Shown here: positions 35,168-43,062 of the stretch, in pieces
Position numbering within the stretch: the first letter of the stretch is position 1
Layout of the letters: each line of letters starts with the position of its first letter
DNA from: Leclercia sp. 29361
Lineage (GTDB): Bacteria > Pseudomonadota > Gammaproteobacteria > Enterobacterales > Enterobacteriaceae
Reading direction: 5' to 3'
Length of the DNA stretch: 64,000 bases
Assembly: GCF_011290365.1 (NCBI RefSeq)
Contig: NZ_CP049786.1
Location: 558,001-622,000, forward strand
Notes under the pieces: generated by a model
What the model was told of the DNA's origin: nothing
The model's database searches: none
What the model saw: the letters and a program-made list of their open reading frames with translations, nothing else
Program-made: the position numbers and the translations under genes

Positions 35168-35425
35168 TTAACGGGTAAACGCGGCATGTAAGGTCTCCAC
35201 ACTCCCGGCTGCCCGCAGCGAACGCCCGGGGTTGTGCTGACTGGCGAGCAGGGTCTGAACCTTGCTCACAATATGGGCACCAATCGGGATCGCCGAGGTC
35301 GCCGCCGGAGAGGGGGCATTACAGGTATGGATGGTGCGCGGCGTGGTGACAAATAAAAAGTCGTCGATCAGCTTACCTTCTGGCGAAACTGCCTGCGCCC
35401 TCACACCCGCAGGCCAGGGCAAGGG
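35168..35425 (-). pseudogene. lhgO: lhgO C-terminal fragment (L-2-hydroxyglutarate dehydrogenase)
   Basis: About 85 codons read PAGVRAQAVSPEGKLIDDFLF, VTTPRTIHTCNAPSPAATSA and IPIGAHIVSKVQTLLASQ, which I recognise as the end of LhgO, the FAD enzyme normally ahead of gabD. The family is about 420 residues; the first 80 percent is missing. Upstream of about 35425 the sequence changes to the promoter region of the divergent toxin-antitoxin pair. The fragment keeps its stop and the normal 23-bp spacing to gabD. Confidence 0.85.
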
Positions 35426-35460
35426 GATATACATTCTATATGGATCATTTTTTCGCCTCT

Positions 35461-35479
35461 CTATATACTTTGCATATAG
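35461..35479. promoter_or_regulatory. palindromic operator before the toxin-antitoxin pair
   Basis: CTATAT-ACTTTGC-ATATAG, an exact 6-bp inverted repeat with a 7-bp gap, 22 bp ahead of the antitoxin ATG. Position and symmetry fit autorepression by the antitoxin. Confidence 0.6.
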
Positions 35480-35501
35480 CTGTAAAGAAGAGAGGATAAT
35501 C

Positions 35502-35786
35502 ATGCCCACCCCAACCCGTACCGCGCCGAAAAAATTCCTGTTTCAGCTCCGTTCCGTTGATAACGAATTTGGCGTCAGCGAGGACACCTTTGCTCGTCTG
35601 ATGGCTGAGCTTTCCCTGAACCAGACCGAGTTGGTCCATAAGGCGTTACGCAACCTCGCCAAAGAGGTGCTGCCCGCCTACCAACAGGACGATGGCCCGC
35701 TGACCGATGCACAACATGCCGCCGTCAAGAAACTGTCAGGACTCGATATTGCCGAGGACGATCTGGACTCTCCATTATTTAAATAA
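35502..35786 (+). CDS. putative antitoxin of a MazF-like pair
   Basis: 94 residues from 35502 (AAGAGAGGATAATC upstream). Basic N-terminus MPTPTRTAPKKFLFQLRSVD, then a helical region (EDTFARLMAELSLNQTELVHKALRNLAKEVLP) that looks like a ribbon-helix-helix or HTH antitoxin, and an acidic tail (DIAEDDLDSPLF) likely to wrap the toxin. 11 bp ahead of the MazF-like gene. Family not securely named. Confidence 0.7.
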   Translation: MPTPTRTAPKKFLFQLRSVDNEFGVSEDTFARLMAELSLNQTELVHKALRNLAKEVLPAYQQDDGPLTDAQHAAVKKLSGLDIAEDDLDSPLFK

Positions 35787-35797
35787 GCAGGATGCTT

Positions 35798-36193
35798 ATG
35801 ATTAATAATTACAACCCGTTACCGGCAATCGGTGACATTATCTGGTGTAAGTTTCCTCAACATGAGGATCTGGGGCATCCGGGGCCAAAAGCGCGCCCCG
35901 GTCTGATTTTAAATGTCTTCCCGGATCTCCATGCCGTCCTGATCGTCTACGGCACATCCCGAACGGAACCTGTCTATAAAGGCGAGTTTGTGATCGATAC
36001 CCAGCTTGAAACGGCAGGGCTGAGCTGGCCGACGAAGTTTGATCTTAATCGGCTGCAAAAGCTGCCTTTCAATACGGAGTGGTTTGCAGTTGCGCCGGGC
36101 GTGGAGATCGCTACGCCGTTGCCCAAAATGGGCGTCATCCCGCCAGTGTTTATTCCGGTTATGCGTGCCGCCTGGGCTAAAAGAGGGCAGTAG
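35798..36193 (+). CDS. PemK/MazF-like toxin
   Basis: 131 residues from 35798 (AAGCAGG upstream); an ATG at 35792 is too near the site. GDIIWCKFPQHEDLGHPGPKARPGLILNVF followed by VLIVYGTSRTE has the SH3-like MazF start (GDI-W--F, RP-LIL). MazF toxins cut mRNA at short motifs. Overlong C-terminal part (80-131, Pro-rich) differs from classical MazF, so target and activity are uncertain. The pair replaces lhgO/csiD at the gab locus. Confidence 0.72.
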   Translation: MINNYNPLPAIGDIIWCKFPQHEDLGHPGPKARPGLILNVFPDLHAVLIVYGTSRTEPVYKGEFVIDTQLETAGLSWPTKFDLNRLQKLPFNTEWFAVAPGVEIATPLPKMGVIPPVFIPVMRAAWAKRGQ

Positions 36194-36198
36194 GCATT

Positions 36199-36266
36199 GC
36201 CCGGCGGCGCTTCGCTTGCACGGGCCTACGAGTTTTGTAGGCCGGATCGCTACGCGCCACCCGGCG
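36199..36266. repeat. REP/BIME element
   Basis: TGCCCGGCGGCGCTTCGC...GGGCCTAC and its inverse GTAGGCCGGAT...CCACCCGGCG with a short loop. Same family as at 735, 36753 and 61266. Follows the MazF-like gene. Confidence 0.85.
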
Positions 36267-36332
36267 TTTCTATTTATACGTCGATAAACATGCTAAAGAA
36301 GTGACATTAACCCTTATCCAGGACTAGCCCCC

Positions 36333-36752
36333 ATGCTCCACGCCCTCAACCATGTGACCCTCGCCGTCAGCAATCTGCCGGCCAGCATCGCTTTCTGGCG
36401 CGATCTTCTCGGTCTGCGCCAGCACGCCGAATGGCACACCGGGGCGTATCTCACCTGCGGCGATCTCTGGCTCTGCCTGTCATATGATGAAACCCGAAAA
36501 TTCGTCCCGCCGCAGAGCAGCGACTACACCCACTACGCCTTCTCCATCGCGCCAGAACACTTCGAAAGCTTCACGCAAAAGCTCAGGGACGCTGGCGTCA
36601 CCGTCTGGAAAGAGAACAAAAGCGAAGGGGAGTCGTTCTACTTTCTTGACCCGGACGGGCATAAGCTGGAACTGCACGTGGGGGATCTCGCCGCGCGGCT
36701 GGCGGCGTGTCGGCAGAAGCCTTATGCGGGAATGGTCTTTACGTCAGCCTGA
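36333..36752 (+). CDS. fosA: fosfomycin resistance glutathione transferase FosA
   Basis: 139 residues. Vicinal-oxygen-chelate dimer that opens the fosfomycin epoxide with glutathione. The Mn ligands His7 (LNHVTL), His67 (YTHYAF) and Glu113 (LELHVG) are all present, as is the substrate region [15 protein letters not shown]. Chromosomal FosA is intrinsic in Enterobacter, Klebsiella, Leclercia and relatives, so this marks the host group rather than recent acquisition. No insertion sequences adjoin it; REP elements lie on both sides. Confidence 0.95.
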   Translation: MLHALNHVTLAVSNLPASIAFWRDLLGLRQHAEWHTGAYLTCGDLWLCLSYDETRKFVPPQSSDYTHYAFSIAPEHFESFTQKLRDAGVTVWKENKSEGESFYFLDPDGHKLELHVGDLAARLAACRQKPYAGMVFTSA

Positions 36753-36823
36753 TGCCCGGCGGCGCTGCGCTTGCACGGGCCTACAAACGGAAGTAGGCCG
36801 GGTAAGCGTAGCGCCACCCGGCG
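36753..36823. repeat. REP/BIME element
   Basis: TGCCCGGCGGCGCTGCGC...GGGCCTAC and GTAGGCCGGGTAAGC...CCACCCGGCG, between the convergent fosA and alpha/beta-hydrolase genes. Confidence 0.85.
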
Positions 36824-36836
36824 TTAAGCGCTGAAC

Positions 36837-37658
36837 TTACAGCGATTTCACAAACGTCAGCAGATCTTCGTTCAGCTGGTCCTGATGGGTCAGCGCAAAG
36901 CCGTGCGGTGCGTTGTCATACACCTTCAGTTCCGCCTTGCTAATCAGCTCCGCCGCCACTTTGCCGGTGGTTTCGAACGGTACGATCTGGTCGTTGCTGC
37001 CGTGGATCACCAGCGTCGGCACGTCGACTTTCGCCATATCCGGGCGGAAGTCGGTTTCGGCGAAAGCGGTTACGCAGTCGAGGGTGCCTTTCAGCGACGC
37101 CAGCAGGGCGATGTTCAGGGTCTGGGTCAGGCCGCCTTCAGAGACGTTCTGCCCGGCGTTGAGGCCGTAGAACGGGGTGGCGAAATCGCTGATAAACTGG
37201 GCGCGATCTTTCAGCAGTCCGTCACGAATACCGGCGAAAACAGACTGATCCACACCCTGCGGGTAAGAGTCGGATTTGCCAAAGATCGGCGTTACCGCAC
37301 CCAGCAGCGCCAGGCCCGCCACGCGTTCTGTGCCGTAAGTGCCGATATAACGGCTCACGTCGCCGCCGCCCATTGAGAAGCCCACCAGCGTCACGTCGCG
37401 CAGATCCAGCGTGGTGATCAGGTCATTAATGTCGGACGCAAAAGTGTCATAGTCGTAACCGTTCCACGGCTGATCCGAACGGCCAAAGCCGCGGCGGTCG
37501 AAGGCGATGGCACGGAAACCGCGCTCAGCCAGATAGTTAAGCTGGCTGTCCCACATGTCGGCATCCAGCGGCCAGCCGTGGCTGAACAGAACCGGTTTAC
37601 CTGCACCCCAGTCTTTGTAGTAAATCTGAGTACCATCTTTCGCTTTAATCGTCGCCAT
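36837..37658 (-). CDS. alpha/beta hydrolase, non-haem chloroperoxidase type
   Basis: 273 residues. HGWPLDADMW oxyanion region, nucleophile elbow GFSMGGGD (Ser near 95), acid in HGSNDQIVP (Asp near 225) and His in APHGFAL (near 252): a complete triad. This group acts as esterases or perhydrolases/haloperoxidases; the natural substrate is unknown. Last gene of the minus-strand operon that starts with the amidohydrolase at 41583; 30 bp follow the MFS gene. AGGAAGAGAC precedes the ATG. Confidence 0.9.
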   Translation of the reverse strand: MATIKAKDGTQIYYKDWGAGKPVLFSHGWPLDADMWDSQLNYLAERGFRAIAFDRRGFGRSDQPWNGYDYDTFASDINDLITTLDLRDVTLVGFSMGGGDVSRYIGTYGTERVAGLALLGAVTPIFGKSDSYPQGVDQSVFAGIRDGLLKDRAQFISDFATPFYGLNAGQNVSEGGLTQTLNIALLASLKGTLDCVTAFAETDFRPDMAKVDVPTLVIHGSNDQIVPFETTGKVAAELISKAELKVYDNAPHGFALTHQDQLNEDLLTFVKSL

Positions 37659-37688
37659 AGTCTCTTCCTCAAAAAGTTATTTTAGGTT

Positions 37689-39299
37689 TTAAACCGGCGC
37701 CACCATGTAACGGGTCGCCGGGGGTGCATCGCCCTGATGAAAAGCCAGCACGCGGCTTTGCAGCAGGTGGTCATTCATGGTGTGACGCTCCTGCAGGCGC
37801 AGGTGTTCCACCCAGGATCCCATCAGGAAGGTCTCGATATAGAGACCCGGCTGGTCGATATCTTCATACACCGCCCAGCTGATGGCGCCCGCGCGGCGGC
37901 GCACCCGGCGCAGCTCGTGGACGGCCTGCAGGAAATCGCTTACCGCTTCAGGATCAATCAGATACTCACAGGAGACCAGCACCGGGCCGCGCTCGTTGGG
38001 GATGCTCTCCCGCGCGTCGTCGGCAATCAGGCCGCTGGTATCGAGGTTCAGGTTGGGATCTTTCTCCAGCTTCCAGCGCAGCGCCGTGGCGCTGGCCAGC
38101 AGCATCCCGATCGTCGCCACACAGAGTGACGTGGCGGTGTTAACGTGCGAGGCAATCTGTCCCCATATGGCGCTGCCTGCGGTCATCGAGCCGAAAAAGA
38201 CCGTCAGATAGACCGCCAGCGCGCGGGCTTTTACCCAGCGTGCGGCGCTGCGCTGCGCCCCCAGGTTGAGGGTGGAGAGCACCGCAATCCACGCAAAGCC
38301 GGTGAAGAACTCAAACAGGTTCAGCAGCCAGAAGTGGCGCACAAAGGCCAGAGCCAGCATGGTGAGGGCGAAGACCAGGCTTGCCGCCACCATCAGCTGG
38401 TCGGCGTTCAGACGCTGGCGCAGACGCGGCAGCAGCACCGCCCCGGCAATCGCCCCCAGCCCGATGCAGGCCAGCATAATGCCGTACCCCGCCGGACCGA
38501 GGCCCAGCTCGCGACGCGCCACCAGCGGCAGCAACGCCCAGCCCGCGCTGGCGAAGACGAAGAACGCCACGGTGCGGATCAAGACGTTACGCAGCACCGG
38601 AGCAGCGTGGACGTAGCGCACCCCGGCGCGCACCGCCGAGAAGAAGTGCTCCGGCGGCAGGCGCTGCACGGATGCCGCAGGCTTCCAGCGCCACAGCACC
38701 CAGGCCACGCCCAACACCGACAGGGCGTTGAGCATAAACACCATCCACGGCCCGGCCAGCGAGAGCAAAAAGCCCCCCAGCGCCGGGCCGATGGCGCGAC
38801 TGATGTTCACCCCGAGCGAGTTCAGCGCTACCGCCGGGCCCAGCTCCGCCTTGCTCACCAGATCCGGCACCACTGCCTGGAACGGCGGCGAGCTCATGGC
38901 GCTGCCGACGCTCAGCAGAAACGCCGCGGCCAGCAGCACCGTCGGCGTGACCTGCCCGGTAAAGCTCAGAACCGCCAGCCCCGCGGCGGCAATAAACATC
39001 CACAGCTGGGAGAAGAGCAGATATTTACGCCGGTCGACGATGTCCGCCATCACCCCGGAAGGCAGGGCGAAGAGGAACATCGGCAGGCTGCTCGCCGCCT
39101 GCACCAGGGCGATATCCAGCGGATCGGCGCTCAGCGTCAACATGCTCCAGTTGACCCCCACGTCGCTCATCCAGGAGCCAACGTTGGAGACCACCGTGGC
39201 GATCCACAGCATGCGGAATACCCGCTGGTGCAGCGGCTGCCAGGTGGACATCGTCGGGGCAGGCGGATGCTCCACGTGCGCGTCGGTAATCTGGGTCAT
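37689..39299 (-). CDS. MFS transporter (EntS-like) with C-terminal monooxygenase-like domain
   Basis: 536 residues from 39299 (GGAG 8 bases upstream). Twelve hydrophobic segments between about 30 and 410 (MFS_3 type; WMSDVGVNWSML, LPSGVMADIVDRRKYL). After the last helix an extra domain of about 110 residues (VLVSCEYLIDPEAVSDFLQAV, GAISWAVYEDIDQPGLYIETF, HTMNDHLLQSRVLAFHQ) resembles the antibiotic-biosynthesis-monooxygenase (ABM) ferredoxin-like fold. Probable efflux pump for the compound handled by the operon. The ATG overlaps the DoxX stop by 4 bp. Confidence 0.88.
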   Translation of the reverse strand: MTQITDAHVEHPPAPTMSTWQPLHQRVFRMLWIATVVSNVGSWMSDVGVNWSMLTLSADPLDIALVQAASSLPMFLFALPSGVMADIVDRRKYLLFSQLWMFIAAAGLAVLSFTGQVTPTVLLAAAFLLSVGSAMSSPPFQAVVPDLVSKAELGPAVALNSLGVNISRAIGPALGGFLLSLAGPWMVFMLNALSVLGVAWVLWRWKPAASVQRLPPEHFFSAVRAGVRYVHAAPVLRNVLIRTVAFFVFASAGWALLPLVARRELGLGPAGYGIMLACIGLGAIAGAVLLPRLRQRLNADQLMVAASLVFALTMLALAFVRHFWLLNLFEFFTGFAWIAVLSTLNLGAQRSAARWVKARALAVYLTVFFGSMTAGSAIWGQIASHVNTATSLCVATIGMLLASATALRWKLEKDPNLNLDTSGLIADDARESIPNERGPVLVSCEYLIDPEAVSDFLQAVHELRRVRRRAGAISWAVYEDIDQPGLYIETFLMGSWVEHLRLQERHTMNDHLLQSRVLAFHQGDAPPATRYMVAPV

Positions 39300-39709
39300 G
39301 CGAATCTCTCCGTAACACGCGAGCGTACCCGCCACGCGCCGGGGCCGGTGATCGCCAGCGTCGTAAAGATGATCAGCAGCAGCCAGCCAAACTGGCCTTC
39401 AGCAATCGACCAGCCCGGATGCACCACCAGCATCGCCACCAGCAGCACGGCGATGATCGGTACGCAGGCCAGCCGGGTCGCCACGCCGAACAGGATCAGG
39501 ATCGGGCAGATCACTTCGGCGACGATCGCCGGGATCAGGCTGAAATACGGCCCGAAGCCAAAGGGATCTTCGATCCGCGTCAGTTCTTCGCTGAAATGCA
39601 GCACCTTCGGCAGGCCATGCACGTAGAGCAGCAGCAGGCTACCGGTGATGCGCAGGAAGAACAGCCCCAGGTCAATCCGGGGCAGGGTCTGTGTGTGTGA
39701 GTTCATCAT
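39296..39709 (-). CDS. DoxX family membrane protein
   Basis: 137 residues with four membrane segments (about 15-35, 55-78, 82-97, 107-122) and the DoxX opening LGLFFLRITGSLLLLYVHGLPK. DoxX-like proteins relate to quinone/thiosulfate oxidoreductase subunits and membrane redox or detoxification complexes. It begins 2 bp after the amidohydrolase stop and overlaps the MFS start by 4 bp, so tight coupling. Specific role unknown. Confidence 0.88.
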   Translation of the reverse strand: MMNSHTQTLPRIDLGLFFLRITGSLLLLYVHGLPKVLHFSEELTRIEDPFGFGPYFSLIPAIVAEVICPILILFGVATRLACVPIIAVLLVAMLVVHPGWSIAEGQFGWLLLIIFTTLAITGPGAWRVRSRVTERFA

Positions 39710-39711
39710 GA

Positions 39712-41583
39712 TTAAAACGCGAAGCAGCTGCAGCCCAGCGCTCCCCAGAAGGCGTTATCGTCGGACACCGGCATCTCTGCGCTGCGGGCGAAATCATGCC
39801 CGTGGTTATGCACCCCGCACGGGCCGCTGCAGTGGTGCACAGCCTGCATTCCCACGCGGGTGGCCTGCGGTGGCGCGCTGCGGTAGTGGCCTGGTACCTT
39901 GACCACCGGCGACCACTCCGGCAATACCGGGATGGATGGCGGGGCCAGCGGGCCGAAGCTGCCTGCGGCGTAGACGATGTTGCCATCCACCACGGTCAGC
40001 ACCGACTCGATGCCTTTGATCTCCTCTTCCGGCACGCGGAAGAAGTCTTTGCTCAGCACCGCGAGATCCGCGAGCTGGCCTTTTTTGATCTGGCCTTTCT
40101 GGCTCTGCTCGTTGGAGAACCACGCGCTGCCCTGGGTCCAGAGCATCAGGGCGGTGTCGCGATCCAGACGGGCGCTATGATCGTACATCTGCATCCCGCC
40201 TACGGTGCGGCCGGAGACCAGCCAGTAGAGCGCGGTCCACGGGTTGTAGCTCGCCACGCGGGTAGCGTCGGTGCCCAGACCTACCGGCACGCCGGTCTCC
40301 AGCATCCGGGTGACCGGTGGCGTGTGGCGCACCGCTTCCATCCCGTAACGCTCGGCGAAGTACTCGCCCTGGAAAGCCATGCGGTGCTGCACGGCGATGC
40401 CGCCGCCGAGGGCCTTGATGCGGTCGATGTTGCGCTGGGTGACGGTCTCGGCGTGGTCGAAGAACCAGTGCAGGCCGTCGAACGGGATCTCGCGGTTAAC
40501 TTTCTCGAAGACGTCCAGCATGCGGCTGATGGACTCATCGTAGGTGGCGTGCAGGCGGAACGGCCAGCGGTGCTCCACCAGATGGCGCACCACGCGCTCC
40601 AGCTCGTCCTCCATGCCAGGGGCCAGATCCGGGCGCGGCTCGAGGAAATCTTCGAAGTCGGCAGCGGAGAAGACCAGCATTTCGCCCGCGCCGTTATGGC
40701 GGAAGAAGTCGGTGCCCTGGCCCGGCTTGAGCATATCGGTCCACTTCTCGAAATCTTCCAGCTCGTGGCCAGGACGCTGGGTAAACAGGTTGTAGGCGAT
40801 GCGGATCGTCATCTGCTTTTTCTCGTGCAGCTCGGCGATCACCTCGTAGTCTTCCGGGTAGTTCTGGAAACCGCCGCCCGCATCAATGGCGCTGGTCAAG
40901 CCCAGACGGTTCAGCTCGCGCATAAACTGGCGGGTGGAGTTCACCTGCTGTTCCAGCGGCAGTTTTGGCCCTTTGGCGAGGGTAGCGTAGAGGATCATGG
41001 CGTTCGGACGGGCGATCAGCATCCCGGTCGGGTTGCCGTTGGCGTCGCGCTGGATCTCACCACCCGGTGGGTTCGGCGTATCTTTGGTATAACCCACCAC
41101 CTTCAGCGCCGCGCGGTTGAGCAGGGCGCGATCGTACAGGTGCAGGATAAAGACCGGGGTATCTGGCGCGGCGGCGTTGATCTCGTCCAGGGTCGGCATC
41201 CGGCGCTCGGCAAACTGAAACTCGTTCCAGCCGCCCACCACGCGGACCCACTGCGGAGACGGGGTGCGCAGGGCCTGCTCTTTCAGCATCCGCAGGGCGT
41301 CAGCCAGCGACGGCACGCCTTCCCAGCGCAGTTCGAGGTTGTAGTTCAGCCCGCCGCGGATCAGGTGCAGGTGCGAGTCGTTCAGACCGGGAATAGCGGT
41401 GTGGCCTTTCAGATCCACCACTTTGGTAGCGTCGTCGTGGTACTGCATCACCTCGGCAACGGTGCCCACTTCAAGGAATTTGCCGTCGCGCACGGCCACG
41501 GCTTCGGCAAGCGGGTTTTCACGATCGACGGTATGAAACTGGCCATTCACCAGAATCAAATCTGCTTTAGCAGAGGAAGTCAT
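39712..41583 (-). CDS. YtcJ-like metal-dependent amidohydrolase
   Basis: 623 residues. Amidohydrolase superfamily, YtcJ group: DSHLHLIRGG metal site near 71, AIDAGGG near 240, HATYDES near 350, FDHAETV near 380 and GTDATRVASYNPW near 450. After the family core (about 545) comes a tail with many Cys and His (HHCSGPCGVHNHGHDFA, ALGCSCF). No signal peptide. First gene of a four-gene minus-strand operon (amidohydrolase, DoxX, MFS, hydrolase). Start set by CAGGAGCAGTT. Substrate unknown. The operator array lies just upstream. Confidence 0.9.
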   Translation of the reverse strand: MTSSAKADLILVNGQFHTVDRENPLAEAVAVRDGKFLEVGTVAEVMQYHDDATKVVDLKGHTAIPGLNDSHLHLIRGGLNYNLELRWEGVPSLADALRMLKEQALRTPSPQWVRVVGGWNEFQFAERRMPTLDEINAAAPDTPVFILHLYDRALLNRAALKVVGYTKDTPNPPGGEIQRDANGNPTGMLIARPNAMILYATLAKGPKLPLEQQVNSTRQFMRELNRLGLTSAIDAGGGFQNYPEDYEVIAELHEKKQMTIRIAYNLFTQRPGHELEDFEKWTDMLKPGQGTDFFRHNGAGEMLVFSAADFEDFLEPRPDLAPGMEDELERVVRHLVEHRWPFRLHATYDESISRMLDVFEKVNREIPFDGLHWFFDHAETVTQRNIDRIKALGGGIAVQHRMAFQGEYFAERYGMEAVRHTPPVTRMLETGVPVGLGTDATRVASYNPWTALYWLVSGRTVGGMQMYDHSARLDRDTALMLWTQGSAWFSNEQSQKGQIKKGQLADLAVLSKDFFRVPEEEIKGIESVLTVVDGNIVYAAGSFGPLAPPSIPVLPEWSPVVKVPGHYRSAPPQATRVGMQAVHHCSGPCGVHNHGHDFARSAEMPVSDDNAFWGALGCSCFAF

Positions 41584-41645
41584 AACTGCTCCTGACTGAG
41601 AGGGGAAATGTCAGGATTATTGGAACCGGTTACCGGAAAAAACCA

Positions 41646-41700
41646 GTTATACGCAGGTATAGCTATACCAAAGTATAACTATACCTGCGTATAACTATAC
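41646..41700. promoter_or_regulatory. dense palindromic operator array between divergent operons
   Basis: Perfect palindrome GGTATAGCTATACC (41656-41669), then GTATAACTATAC twice (41673-41684 and 41689-41700). A larger exact inverted repeat of 17 bp, GTTATACGCAGGTATAG (41646-41662) against CTATACCTGCGTATAAC (41679-41695), spans them. It lies 63 bp before the amidohydrolase and 120 bp before the isochorismatase. Most likely the shared regulator-binding region of both operons. Confidence 0.8.
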
Positions 41701-41820
41701 GAAAGGTTAATTATACAAAGAGATAATTACGCCAGCGCGGAGAGTCATCCAGGATACAGGTATCGCATCGTCGCCGCGTCGTGCGACGGATTTCACTTGT
41801 TCACCTCACTGGATACCATT

Positions 41821-42513
41821 ATGTCTAACTCAAAACTCGAAGTGTTAACCCCGGATAACTGTCAGATGATCTTCATCGACCAGCAGCCGCAGATGGCGTT
41901 TGGCGTGCAGTCTATCGACCGTCAGGTGCTGAAAAACAACGTGGTAGGGCTGGCGAAAGCGGCCAACGTGTTCAACATCCCAACCATCATCACCACCGTT
42001 GAAACCCAGAGCTTCTCCGGCAACACCTTCCCGGAACTGCTGGACGTCTTCCCGGGGAAAGACATTCTTGAGCGTACCTCCATGAACTCCTGGGATGACC
42101 AGAAAGTGCGTGACGCCCTGAAAGCTAACGGCAAGAAGAAAGTGGTGGTCTCCGGCCTGTGGACTGAAGTGTGCAACAACACCTTCGCCCTGTGCGCAAT
42201 GCTGGAAGGCGACTACGAGATCTACATGGTGGCGGATGCGTCCGGCGGCACCTCGAAAGAAGCCCATGACTTCGCGATGCAGCGCATGATCCAGGCTGGC
42301 GTGATCCCGGTTACCTGGCAGCAGGTATTGCTGGAGTGGCAGCGTGACTGGGCACACAAAGAGACCTACAACGCGGTGATGGATATCGTGCGTGAGCACT
42401 CCGGCGCCTACGGCATGGGCGTGGATTACGCCTACACCATGGTGCACAAAGCCCCATCTCGCCAGAAGAGCGAGCACGAAACCCTGGCGCCAGTTCCGGC
42501 TCCGGTTCGCTAA
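41821..42513 (+). CDS. isochorismatase-family hydrolase (YcaC-like)
   Basis: 230 residues from the ATG at 41821; upstream TTG codons are not convincing. Cysteine-hydrolase fold: FIDQQPQMAFG (catalytic Asp), Lys in the KKVVVSGLWTEVCNN stretch and nucleophile Cys in TEVCNN near 118. YcaC-type enzymes have unknown physiological substrates. Heads the plus-strand operon continuing into two XapX genes, a receiver and a giant kinase; divergent from the amidohydrolase. Confidence 0.9.
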   Translation: MSNSKLEVLTPDNCQMIFIDQQPQMAFGVQSIDRQVLKNNVVGLAKAANVFNIPTIITTVETQSFSGNTFPELLDVFPGKDILERTSMNSWDDQKVRDALKANGKKKVVVSGLWTEVCNNTFALCAMLEGDYEIYMVADASGGTSKEAHDFAMQRMIQAGVIPVTWQQVLLEWQRDWAHKETYNAVMDIVREHSGAYGMGVDYAYTMVHKAPSRQKSEHETLAPVPAPVR

Positions 42514-42572
42514 GTTTTCAGCGGCAGGCTGGGCCCTCATCCGGCCTGCCGTTGACCTCTCTGGAGTCCACC

Positions 42573-42782
42573 ATGAGTACTGGGTTAATTTCCCTTGCGG
42601 CAGGCGTGTTAATCGGCCTGCTGTACGCGCTGCTGAAAGTCCGTTCCCCCGCACCGCCCGCGCTGGCGCTGATTGGCCTGCTGGGGATGCTGGCAGGCGA
42701 ACAGGCCACCCGCCATTTTCTGCATGCTGATGACACCGCGCAAAAAGCGCCCGTCACCCTCTCCACAGGAGCCTCGTCATGA
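42573..42782 (+). CDS. XapX domain membrane protein 1
   Basis: 69 residues from 42573 (GGAG 7 bases upstream). Two hydrophobic segments (5-22, 30-45) around VRSPAPPALALIGLLGMLAGEQ, the DUF1427/XapX signature. Function of the family unknown. Stop overlaps the start of a second XapX gene by 4 bp (ATGA). Confidence 0.88.
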   Translation: MSTGLISLAAGVLIGLLYALLKVRSPAPPALALIGLLGMLAGEQATRHFLHADDTAQKAPVTLSTGASS

Positions 42783-43036
42783 AAGCCTGGGTTGTTTCGC
42801 TGAGCTGTGGAATTCTGGCAGGGGTGATTTATGCCGCAATTGATGTACACTCGCCCGCGCCACCCGTTGTCGCCCTGTTAGGGCTGTTTGGCATGCTGGT
42901 GGGGGAACAGCTGATCCCGATTGGCCGCCGCCTGTTCAGCCGTCAGCTGACGATGAGCTGGTTTCGCCATGAATGCGTCCCCAAAATCAGCGGCACTGCG
43001 CCTCCACCCCGTCCCGGTGACGGTAGCGAGGGTTAA
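42779..43036 (+). CDS. XapX domain membrane protein 2
   Basis: 85 residues. Same layout as its neighbour: GILAGVIYAAIDVHSPAPPVVALLGLFGMLVGEQ, then a hydrophilic C-terminal tail of about 35 residues. Tandem XapX genes with overlapping stop/start suggest a heteromeric membrane pair, as in small multidrug-resistance-type pairs, but that is inference from arrangement only. Confidence 0.87.
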   Translation: MKAWVVSLSCGILAGVIYAAIDVHSPAPPVVALLGLFGMLVGEQLIPIGRRLFSRQLTMSWFRHECVPKISGTAPPPRPGDGSEG

Positions 43037-43062
43037 TCACGTTTCGTTTGAGGAAAGAGAGC

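Noticed and set aside
35262-35501. N-terminal extension of the antitoxin frame
   Set aside because: It runs through the lhgO remnant and the operator; the ATG at 35502 has the ribosome site.
38145-39626. 493-codon open frame on the plus strand
   Set aside because: Antisense to the MFS and DoxX genes; very Gln/Arg/His-rich, low-complexity product.
39796-41595. 599-codon open frame on the plus strand
   Set aside because: Antisense shadow of the amidohydrolase, which has clear family motifs.
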